Positions 36,599 through 46,660 are shown, counted from the first letter of the stretch. The stretch: DNA of 64,000 nucleotides from DATARH01 sp963746885 (GCA_963746885.1 CAVVDM010000009.1:1-64000), one strand, 5' to 3'. Made by a program: numbers and translations. Notes: generated by a model not told the origin, from the letters alone.

Positions 36599-36832
36599 AT
36601 GAGCGACGTCGCCGAGCGGGTCAAGAAGATCGTTGTCGAGCATCTCGGGGTCGACGAGGCCAAGGTGACCGAGAATGCCAGTTTCATCGACGATCTGGGG
36701 GCCGACAGCCTCGACACCGTCGAGTTGGTGATGGCCTTCGAGGAAGAGTTCGGGTGCGAGATCCCCGATGACGCGGCCGAGAAGATCGTAACGGTCAAGG
36801 ACGCGGTCAGCTTTATCGAGGCGCATAGCTGA
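36599..36832 (+). CDS. acpP: Acyl carrier protein
   Basis: A 77-residue carrier of growing acyl chains. The phosphopantetheine site is Ser37 in Gly-Ala-Asp-Ser-Leu-Asp-Thr-Val-Glu, within an acidic four-helix protein with Phe-Gly-Cys-Glu-Ile-Pro-Asp-Asp. Length and sequence are canonical. It precedes fabF after 85 bases. Confidence 0.97.
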   Translation: MSDVAERVKKIVVEHLGVDEAKVTENASFIDDLGADSLDTVELVMAFEEEFGCEIPDDAAEKIVTVKDAVSFIEAHS

Positions 36833-36917
36833 ACGTGCCCCTCCATACGACGGCTCCGAGCCCACCGGCTCGCCGGTTCGTCCGTCATCGCAGCGTTGCG
36901 CCGGGAGCCCGTGGGGC

Positions 36918-38190
36918 ATGAGGCGCGTCGTCGTCACCGGCATGGGGCTCGTGACGCCACTCGGCATCGGCCTCGAGCGGGTATGGGGCCGTCTGCTGGC
37001 GGGCGAATCGGGACTGCGGGCGATCCGGTCCTTTGACGTATCGGACCTGCCGTCGCGGGTGGCGGGGCAGGTGCCGCACGGCGAGCGCGCTGACGATCTG
37101 TTCAACGCCGATGACTGGGTCCCGCCGAAGGACCACCGGCGCATGGACCTGTTCATCATCTACGCGATGGCGGCGGCGATCCAGGCGGTCGAGGATTCCG
37201 GCTGGCAGCCCGCCGACGAGGAGGAACACGAGCGCACCGGCGTTATGATCGGCTCCGGCATCGGCGGCCTGCCCGGCATCACCGAAGCGGCGATCACCCT
37301 CCAGGAGCGCGGCCCGCGGCGCATCTCGCCGTTCTTCATCCCCTCCAGCCTGATCAACCTCGCCTCGGGCAACGTGTCGATCCGCTACGGCTTCAAGGGG
37401 CCGAACCACGCGGTGGTGACCGCCTGCTCGACCGGTGCTCATGCGATCGGCGACGCGTCGCGCCTGATCATGCTCGACGATGCCGATGTCATGGTGTGCG
37501 GCGGGACCGAGGCCGCGATCTGCCGCCTCGGACTCGCCGGCTTCTGCCGCCGCCCGCGCGTTGTCGACCAATTTCAATGACGATCCGCCTGCCGCGTCGC
37601 GCCCCTGGGATCAGGACCGCGACGGGTTCGTGATGGGCGAGGGGGCCGGGGTTCTGGTGCTCGAGGAATACGAGCACGCCAAGCGGCGCGGCGCCAAGAT
37701 CTATGCCGAGGTGCTCGGCTACGGCATGTCGGGCGACGCATACCACCTGACCGCGCCGGCCGAGGACGGCAACGGCGCCTTCCGCTCGATGCGCAACGCG
37801 CTCAAGAGCGCGGGCCTGCCGCCCGACAGCATCGACTACATCAACGCGCACGGCACCTCGACCCCGCTCGGCGACGAGATCGAGCTCGGCGCCGTCAAGC
37901 GCGTGTTCGGCGCGCACGCCTATCATCTCTCGATGTCGTCGACCAAATCGGCGATCGGACACCTGCTCGGGGCGGCCGGCAGCGTCGAGGCGATCTTCTC
38001 GATCCTGGCGATGCGCGACGGCGTTGTCCCGCCGACCCTCAATCTCGACAATCCGTCGCCTTCCTGCGACATCGATCTCGTGCCGAAGCGGGCACGCGAG
38101 CGCAAGGTGAGGTATGTGCTGTCGAACTCGTTCGGCTTTGGCGGCACCAACGCGTCGCTGATCTTCGGGCGGGCAGGCTCGGGCCGGTGA
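36918..38190 (+). pseudogene. fabF: 3-oxoacyl-ACP synthase II FabF, one-base frameshift
   Basis: FabF condenses malonyl-ACP with acyl-ACP. The N-terminal frame (to 37580) has Val-Val-Val-Thr-Gly-Met-Gly and the nucleophile Cys in Thr-Ala-Cys-Ser-Thr-Gly-Ala-His (about residue 170). The second frame has Asn-Ala-His-Gly-Thr-Ser-Thr-Pro-Leu-Gly-Asp, Ser-Thr-Lys-Ser-Ala-Ile-Gly-His and Asn-Ser-Phe-Gly-Phe-Gly-Gly-Thr-Asn, giving both catalytic histidines. An extra C at about 37546 (TTCTGCC for TTCTGC before GCCGCC) breaks the frame. Removing it restores Gly-Phe-Cys-Ala-Ala-Arg-Ala-Leu-Ser-Thr and about 423 residues. An essential gene with one extra base is most simply a sequence error. Confidence 0.9.
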
Positions 38191-38243
38191 CCGGCCAGGC
38201 CATCGTCGAATAGCCGGCTAACGATGCGCGGTCGCTTCTTGCG

Positions 38244-39383
38244 ATGATGCAATTTCTGCGCTTGCTGGCTTGGGGTTTCGCCACCGCCGCTATCGTGATC
38301 GCGGGGCTGGGCGCCGGGGGGTATTGGCTGTACCGCGACGCGCGGACACCGGGGCCGCTCACCGAGGCGCGCACGCTCGTCATTCCCGCCCATACCGGCG
38401 TCGCCGAGATTGCCGCGCTGCTGGCGGAAAAGGGGGTGATCCGCCACGAGTTGGCCTTCCGGGCGGTTGCCCGGCTGTCGGGGCGCGGCGCGGCGCTGAA
38501 GGCGGGGGAATATGAATTCCCGGCCGCGACGAGCGTGGAGCAGGCGCTCGACATCATCGCCGGCGGCAAGACGGTCAAGCATCGCCTGACGATCCCCGAG
38601 GGCCTGACCAGCGCCGAAGTCATCGCGCTGGTGCGCGATGCGCCGGCGCTTGAGGGCCCCCCCGGACCGCCGCCGCCGGAGGGCTCGCTGCTGCCCGACA
38701 CCTACATCTACAGCCACGGCGACAGCCGCCAGGAACTGATCACCCGGATGCGGCGGGCGATGACCCATGTCGTCGCCGAGCTGTGGCAGGAGCGCCGGCC
38801 GGGCCTGCCCCTGACCAGCGCGCAGGATGCCGTAATCCTCGCGTCGATCGTCGAGAAGGAGACGGCGCGCCCGGAGGAGCGCCCGCATGTTGCCGGCGTG
38901 TTCATCAACCGGCTGCGGCTCGGCATGCGCCTGCAGGCCGACCCGACCGTGCTGTTCGCGCTGGGCGGTAATGGCGCGCACAAGCCCGATCGCCCGCTGA
39001 CCCATGCCGATCTCGCGATCAATTCGCCCTACAACACGTATGTCGTGAAGGGCCTGCCGCCGGGACCGATCGCCAATCCCGGCCGCGCATCGCTGCGCGC
39101 CGCGATGCGGCCCGAGCCCACCGAGGATCTCTATTTCGTCGCCGACGGCAGCGGCGGCCACGTGTTTGCCAAGACGCTGGCCGAACAGACGCACAACATC
39201 GCGCAGCACCGCCGCGGCGCGGCACCCGAGCCCGAGGTCGCGCCGCCGGCCCCGCCTGTCGCCAAGCCGGTCCCGCCTGCAGGCCGCGCCGCGCCGGCTC
39301 CGGCTCACCACGCCCGGGCCTCGCAGCAGACAGCGCGGCTGCGACGCTGCCACCACGAAGCCGGCCACCCCTGCCCGCATTGA
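38244..39383 (+). CDS. mltG: Endolytic murein transglycosylase MltG
   Basis: A 379-residue inner-membrane enzyme that cuts nascent glycan strands and sets their length. One N-terminal transmembrane segment (about 8-29), a LysM-like region, then the YceG catalytic domain with Ser-Ile-Val-Glu-Lys-Glu-Thr (201-207) follow. Phe-Ile-Asn-Arg-Leu, Leu-Gln-Ala-Asp-Pro-Thr-Val and Ser-Pro-Tyr-Asn-Thr-Tyr are also present. The family core ends near residue 325; the rest is Pro/Ala/His-rich. mltG after fabF is a conserved alphaproteobacterial order. Confidence 0.92.
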   Translation: MMQFLRLLAWGFATAAIVIAGLGAGGYWLYRDARTPGPLTEARTLVIPAHTGVAEIAALLAEKGVIRHELAFRAVARLSGRGAALKAGEYEFPAATSVEQALDIIAGGKTVKHRLTIPEGLTSAEVIALVRDAPALEGPPGPPPPEGSLLPDTYIYSHGDSRQELITRMRRAMTHVVAELWQERRPGLPLTSAQDAVILASIVEKETARPEERPHVAGVFINRLRLGMRLQADPTVLFALGGNGAHKPDRPLTHADLAINSPYNTYVVKGLPPGPIANPGRASLRAAMRPEPTEDLYFVADGSGGHVFAKTLAEQTHNIAQHRRGAAPEPEVAPPAPPVAKPVPPAGRAAPAPAHHARASQQTARLRRCHHEAGHPCPH

Positions 39384-39409
39384 TCGCCGCCGCCGCCGAC
39401 CGCTATAAC
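39380..39409 (+). promoter_or_regulatory. Candidate promoter for yicC-gmk
   Basis: TTGATC (39380-39385), 18 bases and TATAAC (39404-39409) lie over the end of mltG, 21 bases before the yicC ATG. The same TATAAC -10 form occurs before ndk. Confidence 0.35.
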
Positions 39410-39430
39410 CGCAGTGCGTCAGCAAGGAGC

Positions 39431-40333
39431 ATGGGCGGGGTGGGCGTTTTCAGCATGACCGGCTTCGCCCGGGCCGAGGGCGAGGGCGACGGCATCTCCT
39501 GGGCCTGGGAGGTGAAGAGCGTCAACAGCCGCTCGCTCGATCTGCGCCTGCGCCTGCCGCCCGGGTATGACGCGCTCGAAGCGCCGCTGCGCGCCGCGCT
39601 GGCCGGACGGGTTCGCCGCGGCAACATCGCAGCGACGCTGGCGGTAACCCGGGTGGTGCCGCCGGCGATCCGGGTCAACCGCGAGCTGCTGGCGCAGTAC
39701 GTCGTGCTGCTCGATGAATTGGCCGGCGCGCTGCCTGACAAGGTTGGGACAGCGCCGCCCCGGCTCGATGGCCTGATCGGCCTGCGCGGCGTCGTCGAGA
39801 CGGCCGAGGACGAGCCGGACGGCGTCATCGAGGCGCGGCGCGCAGCAGTGCTTGACGGCTGGGGGCTGGCGCTCGACCGGCTGGTCGCTGCGCGCGGCGA
39901 GGAAGGGGCCCGGCTGTTCGCGATGTTGTCGGAGCAGCGCGCCGAGCTTGCCGCGTTGGTCGAGGCGGCCGCCGGGTGCGCCGCGGCGCAGCCGCAGGCG
40001 ATCCGGGCGCGGCTCGAAACCCTGCTGGCCGAACTTGCCGGCCTCGCGCCGACGATGCCGCAGGAGCGGGTCGCGCAGGAATTGACGATGCTCGTCACCC
40101 GCGCCGATATCCGCGAGGAGCTCGACCGGCTGCGCGCCCATATCGCCCAGGCGGGCGAGCTGCTGGAGCGCGGCGACCCGGTCGGCCGGCAGCTCGACTT
40201 TCTGTGCCAGGAGCTGAACCGCGAAGCCAACACGCTGTGCTCGAAATCGGCTGCGCTCGACCTGACCCGCATCGGCCTCGCGCTGAAGGCGGCGATCGAG
40301 CAGTTCCGCGAGCAGGTGCAGAACCTCGAATGA
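39431..40333 (+). CDS. yicC: YicC-family endoribonuclease
   Basis: A 300-residue YicC/YloC protein, a family with endoribonuclease activity in Escherichia coli. N-terminal Ser-Met-Thr-Gly-Phe-Ala-Arg and Glu-Val-Lys-Ser-Val-Asn-Ser-Arg are diagnostic. The C-terminal DUF1732 part has Asp-Phe-Leu-Cys-Gln-Glu-Leu-Asn-Arg-Glu-Ala-Asn-Thr. AAGGAG at 39424-39429 supports ATG 39431 over an in-frame start 51 bases earlier. It overlaps gmk by ATGA. Confidence 0.92.
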   Translation: MGGVGVFSMTGFARAEGEGDGISWAWEVKSVNSRSLDLRLRLPPGYDALEAPLRAALAGRVRRGNIAATLAVTRVVPPAIRVNRELLAQYVVLLDELAGALPDKVGTAPPRLDGLIGLRGVVETAEDEPDGVIEARRAAVLDGWGLALDRLVAARGEEGARLFAMLSEQRAELAALVEAAAGCAAAQPQAIRARLETLLAELAGLAPTMPQERVAQELTMLVTRADIREELDRLRAHIAQAGELLERGDPVGRQLDFLCQELNREANTLCSKSAALDLTRIGLALKAAIEQFREQVQNLE

Positions 40334-40992
40334 GCGCGCCGGAGCCCGAGGCCAAGGCCCCGGCCACTGCGATCCACCGGCGCGGCTTTCTGCTGGTGCT
40401 GTCCTCGCCTTCCGGCGCCGGCAAGACGACGATCACCCGCCGGCTGCTCGAGCGCGACCCGACGCTCTCGCTGTCGGTCTCGGTCACGACGCGGCTGCCG
40501 CGCCCCGGCGAGATCGACGGCCGTGATTACTGCTTCATCGACCAGGCGCGCTTCGACGCGATGGTGGCGGGCGGCGAATTGCTCGAACACGCCACCGTGT
40601 TCGGCCATTGCTACGGCACGCCGCGCCAGCCGATCGAGGCGGCTCTCGCGGCGGGGAGCGACATCGTCACCGATATCGACTGGCAGGGCACCCAGCAGCT
40701 CGGCGCCAGCGTGCCGCACGATCTTGTCACGGTATTCGTATTGCCGCCGAGCATGGCCGAGCTTGAGGCGCGTCTGCGCCGGCGCGCCCAGGACAGTGCC
40801 GCCGTCGTCACCGCGCGCATGGCCAAATCGGCCGAGGAAATGAGCCACTGGTCGGAATACGAGTACGTCATCGTCAACCGCGCCCTCGACGACAGCGTCG
40901 CCGAGGTCGAGGCGATCGTCGCCGCCGAGCGTCTGCGCCGCACCCGTCAGCCCGGCCTCGCCGATTTCGTCAACAAGCTGCGGAGCGGATAG
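40330..40992 (+). CDS. gmk: Guanylate kinase
   Basis: A 220-residue kinase making GDP from GMP and ATP. P-loop Ser-Gly-Ala-Gly-Lys-Thr-Thr (28-34), GMP-binding Ser-Val-Thr-Thr-Arg-Leu-Pro-Arg-Pro-Gly-Glu, Ile-Asp-Trp-Gln-Gly and a lid region with Arg-Arg-Arg-Ala-Gln-Asp-Ser are visible. A hydrophilic extension of about 16 residues precedes the core. It is coupled to yicC, the usual arrangement. It overlaps the convergent rsmA end by 23 bases. Confidence 0.95.
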   Translation: MSAPEPEAKAPATAIHRRGFLLVLSSPSGAGKTTITRRLLERDPTLSLSVSVTTRLPRPGEIDGRDYCFIDQARFDAMVAGGELLEHATVFGHCYGTPRQPIEAALAAGSDIVTDIDWQGTQQLGASVPHDLVTVFVLPPSMAELEARLRRRAQDSAAVVTARMAKSAEEMSHWSEYEYVIVNRALDDSVAEVEAIVAAERLRRTRQPGLADFVNKLRSG

Positions 40993-41825
40993 TCTCCAGA
41001 CCGCGCGCCAAGGCGCAGAATTCGGCGACCGATAATTCCTCGGCCCGCGCCGTCGGCGCAATGCCGGCGGCGGCGAGCAGGGGTTCGGGCGGCACGCCGA
41101 GCGTCTTCAGGCTGGAGCGCAGCATCTTGCGGCGCTGGCCGAAGGCGGCGGCGGTGACGCGTTCGAGCGCCGGCTTTGTCGCCGGGGCCAGCGGCATGGC
41201 GCGCGGGATCAGGGCGACGACGCTGGAGGTCACCTTGGGCGGCGGCACGAAGGCGCGCGGCGGCAGGTCGAACAGGATCCGCGGCTGCGTCAGCCATTGC
41301 ACGATCACCGAGAGCCGCCCGTAGGCCGGGGTCCGCGGCGCCGCGACCAGCCGCTCGGCGACCTCGCGCTGAAACATCAGCGTCAGGCTCTCGTAGTCGG
41401 CGATCCGGTCGAGCCAGCGCAGCAAGCAGCGCGGTGGCGATGTTGTAGGGCAGGTTGGCGACGATCTTGCGCGGCTTCTCGCCGAGCGCCACCGGGTCGA
41501 GCGCCAGCGCGTCGCCCGCCACCAAGATCAGCCGCCCGGGATAAGCCGCCGCCAGCTCGCCGAGCGCGGCGAGGCAGCGCGGATCGCGCTCGATCGCGAC
41601 GACATGCCGCGCCCCCTCGGCGAGCAGCGCGCGGGTCAGCCCGCCCGGGCCGGGGCCGATCTCGATCACCGTGGCATGGTCGAGCGGCCCGGCGGCGCGG
41701 GCGATGCGCCGGGTCAGGTTGAGATCGAGGATGAAATTCTGCCCGAGGCTGCGGCGCGCCGCGATGCCGTGGCGGGCGATGACCTCGCGCAGCGGCGGCA
41801 GCGCGCCGGGATCGGCCGCTGCCAC
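40970..41825 (-). pseudogene. rsmA: 16S rRNA dimethyladenosine transferase RsmA, one-base frameshift
   Basis: RsmA (KsgA) dimethylates two adjacent adenines near the 3' end of 16S rRNA. The N-terminal frame has Gly-Gln-Asn-Phe-Ile-Leu-Asp, Glu-Ile-Gly-Pro-Gly-Pro-Gly-Gly-Leu-Thr and Val-Ala-Asn-Leu-Pro-Tyr-Asn-Ile. At about 41424 one extra base (CTGCTTGCTG for CTGCTGCTG) moves the rest to another frame. That frame starts Leu-Arg-Trp-Leu-Asp and holds Phe-Val-Pro-Pro-Pro-Lys-Val-Thr-Ser and Arg-Arg-Lys-Met-Leu-Arg. Corrected length is about 284. GTG 41825 is the inferred start, 12 bases after pdxA. Confidence 0.88.
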
Positions 41826-41836
41826 GAAGTGCGGGC

Positions 41837-42840
41837 TCAGCGGTTCCGCCGGCGCGCCGCCATCGCCGCGGCCAGCTTCAGCGCGGCGATCAGGCTGTCG
41901 GGCCGGGCGCGGCCGGTGCCGGCGATGTCGAAGGCGGTGCCGTGATCGGGCGAGGTGCGGATGAACGGCAGGCCGAGCGTGACGTTGACCGCCTCGTCGA
42001 AATCGAGCGTCTTGATCGGGATCAGCGCCTGGTCGTGGTACATGCACAGCGCCGCGTCGTAGCCGCGCCCGCGCCGCGGCATGAAACATCGTGTCGGCGG
42101 CGAGCGGCCCGCGCGCATCGATGCCGGCGGCACGCAACTCGGCGATCGCCGGCGCGATGATGTCGATATCCTCGCGGCCGAGCGCGCCGCCCTCGCCGGC
42201 ATGCGGGTTGAGCCCGGCGACGGCGATGACCGGCGCGGCGACGCCGAAATCGCGGACGCAGCGCGGCGTGCGTCACCTGCCCGGCATGAACGATCGCTGG
42301 CCTCGACAGCTGCTCGACCGCCTGTCGCGAGCGCCACATGGATCGTCACCGGCACGACGCGCAGGTGCGGGCCGGCCAGCATCATCACCGAGCGCGCGCC
42401 GCCGCCCGCCAGCTCGGCGAGGTATTCGGTATGCCCGGGATGGCGGAAACCGGCGCGATAGAGCGCGTCCTTGTTGATCGGGTTGGTGACAAGCGCCGCG
42501 GCATGGCCGCCCTGCACGTGGCTCGACGGCGGCGTCGATCGCCCCGATTACCAGCTTCGCATCGGCCGGGTCGGGCCGGCCTGGCGCGGCGCGCGGCACG
42601 CCGTCCAGCGGCAGGACCGGCAGCGCCGTCGCGAAAATCGCCGCGGCTTCCCGCGGCGCCATAATCGTCGCGAACCGGCACGTCCCAGCCGAAGCGCTGC
42701 GCCAACGCCGTCAGGCGGCCGGGATCGTCGATCACATAAAACGGCGGCACGCCATCGCCGCGCCGCAGCCACGCCGCCAGCGTGATCTCGCCGCCGATCC
42801 CGGCCGGCTCGCCCATCGTCAGGGCGAGCGGAAGGGCCAT
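41837..42840 (-). pseudogene. pdxA: 4-hydroxythreonine-4-phosphate dehydrogenase PdxA, five frameshifts
   Basis: PdxA makes a vitamin B6 precursor. The start Leu-Thr-Met-Gly-Glu-Pro-Ala-Gly-Ile-Gly-Gly-Glu is perfect. Five one-base insertions follow, near 42665, 42523, 42330, 42262 and 42075. Between them lie Ala-Pro-Arg-Glu-Ala-Ala-Ala, then Val-Thr-Asn-Pro-Ile-Asn-Lys, Gly-His-Thr-Glu-Tyr-Leu-Ala and Gly-Leu-Asn-Pro-His-Ala-Gly-Glu-Gly-Gly. The last part has Tyr-His-Asp-Gln-Ala-Leu-Ile-Pro-Ile-Lys and Arg-Thr-Ser-Pro-Asp-His-Gly-Thr-Ala. All metal-binding and substrate motifs are there once frames are joined, giving about 330 residues. Five identical-type lesions point to sequence error more than to decay. 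Confidence 0.88.
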
Positions 42841-42843
42841 TCC

Positions 42844-44187
42844 TTACACCCGGACATCGACATAGGCGGCGCGCCGCAGGTCGCGCAGGTAGCGCCGCGC
42901 CACCGTATCGAGACGCCGGGCCAGCAGCTGATCGGCCGCCGCCTCGCGCGTTATCGCGGTCCCGCCGGCGGAAGGATTTGATTTTGCGCAGATCATGATC
43001 ACGCCCACGCCGTTTCGCTGGATGATCGGTTCCGACGCCTGTCCGATCGCCAACCGGTCCACCAGCTTGCGCATTGCCGGCGAAATCTCGTTTTCCCGCA
43101 GCTTGCCTTCGCTCGACAGCCGTGGTGCCTTCTCCTTGCCGAGCCGCAGCAGGCTGGGGCAATCCTTGGCTTCCTCCCGCATGCGCGCGGCTTCACCGAT
43201 CGCGGCGCGGCGGGCTGCTTCGCCGGCCTGCGCCGGCAGCGGAAACACGACTTGCACGATATCGAAGACGCGCCCCTGCTGGCTCCCGCCGGCGCCGTTG
43301 CGCCGGTCGACGACGAGCAGCAGGTAGTAGCCACCGGGGGCGCGTATTGGCGGCGACAGCTCGCCGACGCGCAGCTGCGAGACCTCCTTGCCGAGTTCGG
43401 CCGGTAGCTGGTCGGGGCGCACCCAACCCATGTCGCCGCCCACCGCCGCCGTCGCCGATTTCGAGAACTGCCGGGCGATCGCCGAGAAGCGGGCGCCCTG
43501 TCGCATCTGCTGGGTAAGGCGCTCGGCGAGTGTCTTTATCTCTGCGTCCTGCGCCGGATTGTCGACCGAAAGGAAGATCTCGGCGACCCGGCTCTCCGGA
43601 TCCTTGGCGTGCTCCTTGAGGCGTTTCATCGCATCGTCGATCTCTTCGTCGGTGATCTCGACGGTCTGCGCAGCCCGGCGACGGACCAGCTTCGCCCACA
43701 CGATCGAGGCGGTCAGCTGGTCGATCAGCGAGCCGCGATCGATTCCCCGGGCTTTCAGGAACTCGTTAAGCTGGCCCGGCTTCATGTTGTTCTGCGTCTC
43801 GATCTGCCCCAGCCCGCGCTTGATCTCGGCATCGGTCGCGGTGACGTTATCCCGCTTCGCCTCCTGCAGCTCCAGCTTCTCGTCGATAAGCGAGCGCAGG
43901 ACTTGGGAGGCGATGCGCTGACGCATTTCCGGCGAGTCGGGAATGTTGGACGACAGCATGACCATCCGCATGCGCGACACGAGATCGAATACCGAGATGA
44001 CCTCGTCATTGACGACGGCGGCTATGCGCATCTCGGCCAGGGGCGCCGTCGTGGTGGGCTGTCCCGGCGCGGCCGTCCGCGTCTGCTGAGCCGCAGCCTG
44101 CCGGCCATGAAGCGGCGCGGCAGATCCAGCATTGCCGCCGATGGCCACAACAAGGACACAGACACTCAACCAACGAAACACCGCCAT
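42844..44187 (-). CDS. surA: Periplasmic chaperone / peptidyl-prolyl isomerase SurA
   Basis: A 447-residue periplasmic chaperone for outer-membrane proteins including LptD. It has a signal peptide (residues 1-24), and an N-terminal SurA domain beginning Ile-Ala-Ala-Val-Val-Asn-Asp-Glu-Val-Ile-Ser. A parvulin-type PpiC domain spans about 200-300 with Ala-Arg-Phe-Ser-Ala-Ile-Ala-Arg-Gln-Phe-Ser and Gly-Gly-Asp-Met-Gly-Trp. A second, degenerate parvulin-like region follows. It lies between lptD and pdxA, the conserved order. Confidence 0.92.
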   Translation of the reverse strand: MAVFRWLSVCVLVVAIGGNAGSAAPLHGRQAAAQQTRTAAPGQPTTTAPLAEMRIAAVVNDEVISVFDLVSRMRMVMLSSNIPDSPEMRQRIASQVLRSLIDEKLELQEAKRDNVTATDAEIKRGLGQIETQNNMKPGQLNEFLKARGIDRGSLIDQLTASIVWAKLVRRRAAQTVEITDEEIDDAMKRLKEHAKDPESRVAEIFLSVDNPAQDAEIKTLAERLTQQMRQGARFSAIARQFSKSATAAVGGDMGWVRPDQLPAELGKEVSQLRVGELSPPIRAPGGYYLLLVVDRRNGAGGSQQGRVFDIVQVVFPLPAQAGEAARRAAIGEAARMREEAKDCPSLLRLGKEKAPRLSSEGKLRENEISPAMRKLVDRLAIGQASEPIIQRNGVGVIMICAKSNPSAGGTAITREAAADQLLARRLDTVARRYLRDLRRAAYVDVRV

Positions 44188-44290
44188 TGACGACCAACCT
44201 TGCCCGCGGACCGATCGGGCTTAACCTACACCCTCGCGCCGGCAGTTGTCCCGGTCCGAACTGCCGCTACCGATTGCCGCCGGCCAGTCT

Positions 44291-46660
44291 TCAGAGGGCA
44301 CTGTTCGGCAGCGACGCCACCGTGCCGCCGATTTCGCCGAGATTTTTGAAGACGACGCTGAACATCACCGACATGCCCGGCGTCACATCGCCGCTGCGCA
44401 CGCCCGACTGGGTGACCGAGCCGATGAATGCCATGCATTCATCCTGGTAAATCGCCGCCAAGGTTGCATAAAGACTGGTGTTGCTCGATTGCGGCTGCGG
44501 CTGGCCGTTGATCAGGTTGCTGGAGTTGGTGAGGTTGACGGTCTCGCTGCCAGCCAGGGACCAATAGTGGGTGAGCTTGGTCTGCAGGCTGAACGTAACC
44601 TGCTCGCGCTTGCCGTACAGGATGCTCTGGCCGGTGGTCGGGCTGGTGACGACCTGGTTCGGCTGCTGCGGTGGCAGCAGCAGATAGTTGACCCCGAGCC
44701 GCAGGTTTTGCGGCCCGGCGCTAACCCCGACCTCCTGGCTGCGATTGCTCAAGCTGCTCTTGTCCAGACGGAAGCGGTAGACCAGGTCGAGATAGGAATT
44801 GGGCGAAAGGATAACGCGCCCGACCACGTCGGAGAGCCGGTCCGCCGCGCCGGATGCCGGAGGCAGATACGGATTGGCCTGGGCGCGGTAGCTCTGCCCG
44901 ATCAGCAGCCGGTAATTGCCGCCGTCCTTATTGTAGAGGCCAGCCTTCAGGCCGTAATCAACTCGCTGCCCGGTATCGAGCAGATCGTAGCCGGCCAAGC
45001 GGTCCGGCCGAAACAGATCGGACGCATTGAAATCGAAGCCGAGACTGTCTTCGTTCGGGATTTTATGATTGTTGCCGCTGGCCGGCCCGGCATAAATACC
45101 GGCGATCGGCTCGATGATTGCGGTCGTATCATTGCTGCGATGGGCGAGCGGATAGCTCCAGGTCATCGCAAGCTGCGGAAAGACGCGGCCCCTTAGGTAG
45201 CTGAGGCTTGTAGGGTCCGTCGGCGGGGCGCCGTTGATCGGGAAATAGGCGCTCGGCAGATCGGGGTTCGATAGCTGGCTGAGATCGCCGACCGAGTAGG
45301 CGTCGCCGCGCAGGCTCGCCGAGAACTTGTATTGCCCGCCGATGCCGTCGCGGAAAATCTTGTCCCATTCGCTGCTCAGCGACATCCGGCGCGTCTGGGT
45401 GCCGACCTCGCGGACGATGTTGAGCAGGTTGGCGTTGAGCTTCCACCGTCCGCCATACCCGTCAGGCTCGCTGACCCAGCTGCGGTTGATTGACGGCAGC
45501 ACGATCGGCTGAGTCGAATCGCCAAGACCCTGCAGCAGCGGCTGGAAAACATAGGCGTTGACGTCTGTCGCGGCGCGCGGTTCGAACCCCTCGAGATAGG
45601 CGCGGCTGACCATGGCGTTGAGCAGCGGGTTGCCAAAGCCAAACCGCAGCAGATAGGTCTGGTCCGATACCCGCTGCAGCTGGAACCCGGTGCGATAGGT
45701 GTCGTTGATATCCCAGGCGCCGGTGGCGTTGATGTGGCCGCGCAATTGGCTTCCGGTGTCCGTGTTGCTGCCCGCGCCGGTGTTGCTGTAGTTGACGCTG
45801 CCGATCGCATCGAGCCGGCCGTCGCCAAAGCGTTGCCGGTATTCGCCGGCAAGAAGCTCGCCCGCGCGCGAGGTGAACCGAGGCGCCAGCGTCAGGTCCT
45901 TGTCCGGGCCGAGCACCAGGAAATACGGCACCGCGATATGGAACCCGACGGTGTTCGAATTGCCGAAGCTCGGCATCAGGAACCCGCTTGCCCGCCTGAC
46001 GGACGGCTCCGGCTCCGAAATGTAGGGCGTGTAGAACACCGGCCAGCCGTCGACCTCGAGCGTCGCGTCGCGGAACTCGATCCGCTTCGTCTCCTTGTCG
46101 TCGCTGATCTCGCGCGCCTTCAATTGCCAGGCCGGCGGAGCGCTCGGGTTGTCCTTGCACAGGTCGCAGGGGGAGTAGACGCCGCGCACCAGTTCAGTGC
46201 GGTTGCCGTTGAGGCGCCGCGCCGCATTGCCGGCGAGCCGCGAGCGATCCGCCAACAGCATCCGGACGTTCTTGGCAAAACCATTGTTCATGGAGTCGCG
46301 CAACTCCATGAAATCGCCAAACATGACCTCGCCGGTCGGCATCAGCAGGCTGACATGGCCGGACGCGGTGACCGTATCGGTGCGCTGGCTGTAGCTCACC
46401 GTGTCGGCCAGCAGAACCTCATTGCCCTGCGAAATCTCGACATGCCCCTTGGCGACGGTCAGCCCAAGTTGATCGTCGTTCTCGACCTCGTCGGCCTGAA
46501 ACACGATGGGAGCGTTCTTGTCGGCTGCTTTGCGGCCGTGGGCGGAGAACTGCGCCACCCCCGGGGGCGCCGCCAGCACCAGCGCGAGAAGCGCGCCGCC
46601 CACAGCGAGAGCGATGCGCTCGCGCCACTTTCCTCTTCCAGGCCGAGGGAAACCTGTCAT
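44291..46660 (-). CDS. lptD: LPS-assembly outer-membrane protein LptD
   Basis: A 789-residue beta-barrel that inserts lipopolysaccharide into the outer leaflet. Signal peptide to about residue 36. The OstA/jellyroll domain has Phe-Gln-Ala-Asp-Glu-Val and Gly-His-Val-Glu-Ile-Ser. A Cys-Asp-Leu-Cys pair (about 165) could form a disulfide. The barrel follows with Arg-Arg-Ala-Ser-Gly-Phe-Leu-Met-Pro-Ser and a C-terminal strand region. ATG 46660 was preferred to an upstream TTG. It is downstream of lptG and upstream of its chaperone surA. Confidence 0.92.
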   Translation of the reverse strand: MTGFPRPGRGKWRERIALAVGGALLALVLAAPPGVAQFSAHGRKAADKNAPIVFQADEVENDDQLGLTVAKGHVEISQGNEVLLADTVSYSQRTDTVTASGHVSLLMPTGEVMFGDFMELRDSMNNGFAKNVRMLLADRSRLAGNAARRLNGNRTELVRGVYSPCDLCKDNPSAPPAWQLKAREISDDKETKRIEFRDATLEVDGWPVFYTPYISEPEPSVRRASGFLMPSFGNSNTVGFHIAVPYFLVLGPDKDLTLAPRFTSRAGELLAGEYRQRFGDGRLDAIGSVNYSNTGAGSNTDTGSQLRGHINATGAWDINDTYRTGFQLQRVSDQTYLLRFGFGNPLLNAMVSRAYLEGFEPRAATDVNAYVFQPLLQGLGDSTQPIVLPSINRSWVSEPDGYGGRWKLNANLLNIVREVGTQTRRMSLSSEWDKIFRDGIGGQYKFSASLRGDAYSVGDLSQLSNPDLPSAYFPINGAPPTDPTSLSYLRGRVFPQLAMTWSYPLAHRSNDTTAIIEPIAGIYAGPASGNNHKIPNEDSLGFDFNASDLFRPDRLAGYDLLDTGQRVDYGLKAGLYNKDGGNYRLLIGQSYRAQANPYLPPASGAADRLSDVVGRVILSPNSYLDLVYRFRLDKSSLSNRSQEVGVSAGPQNLRLGVNYLLLPPQQPNQVVTSPTTGQSILYGKREQVTFSLQTKLTHYWSLAGSETVNLTNSSNLINGQPQPQSSNTSLYATLAAIYQDECMAFIGSVTQSGVRSGDVTPGMSVMFSVVFKNLGEIGGTVASLPNSAL

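Noticed and set aside
43609..44190. Plus-strand ORFs opposite surA and lptD
   Set aside because: Shadow frames; the minus-strand genes have signal peptides and family motifs.
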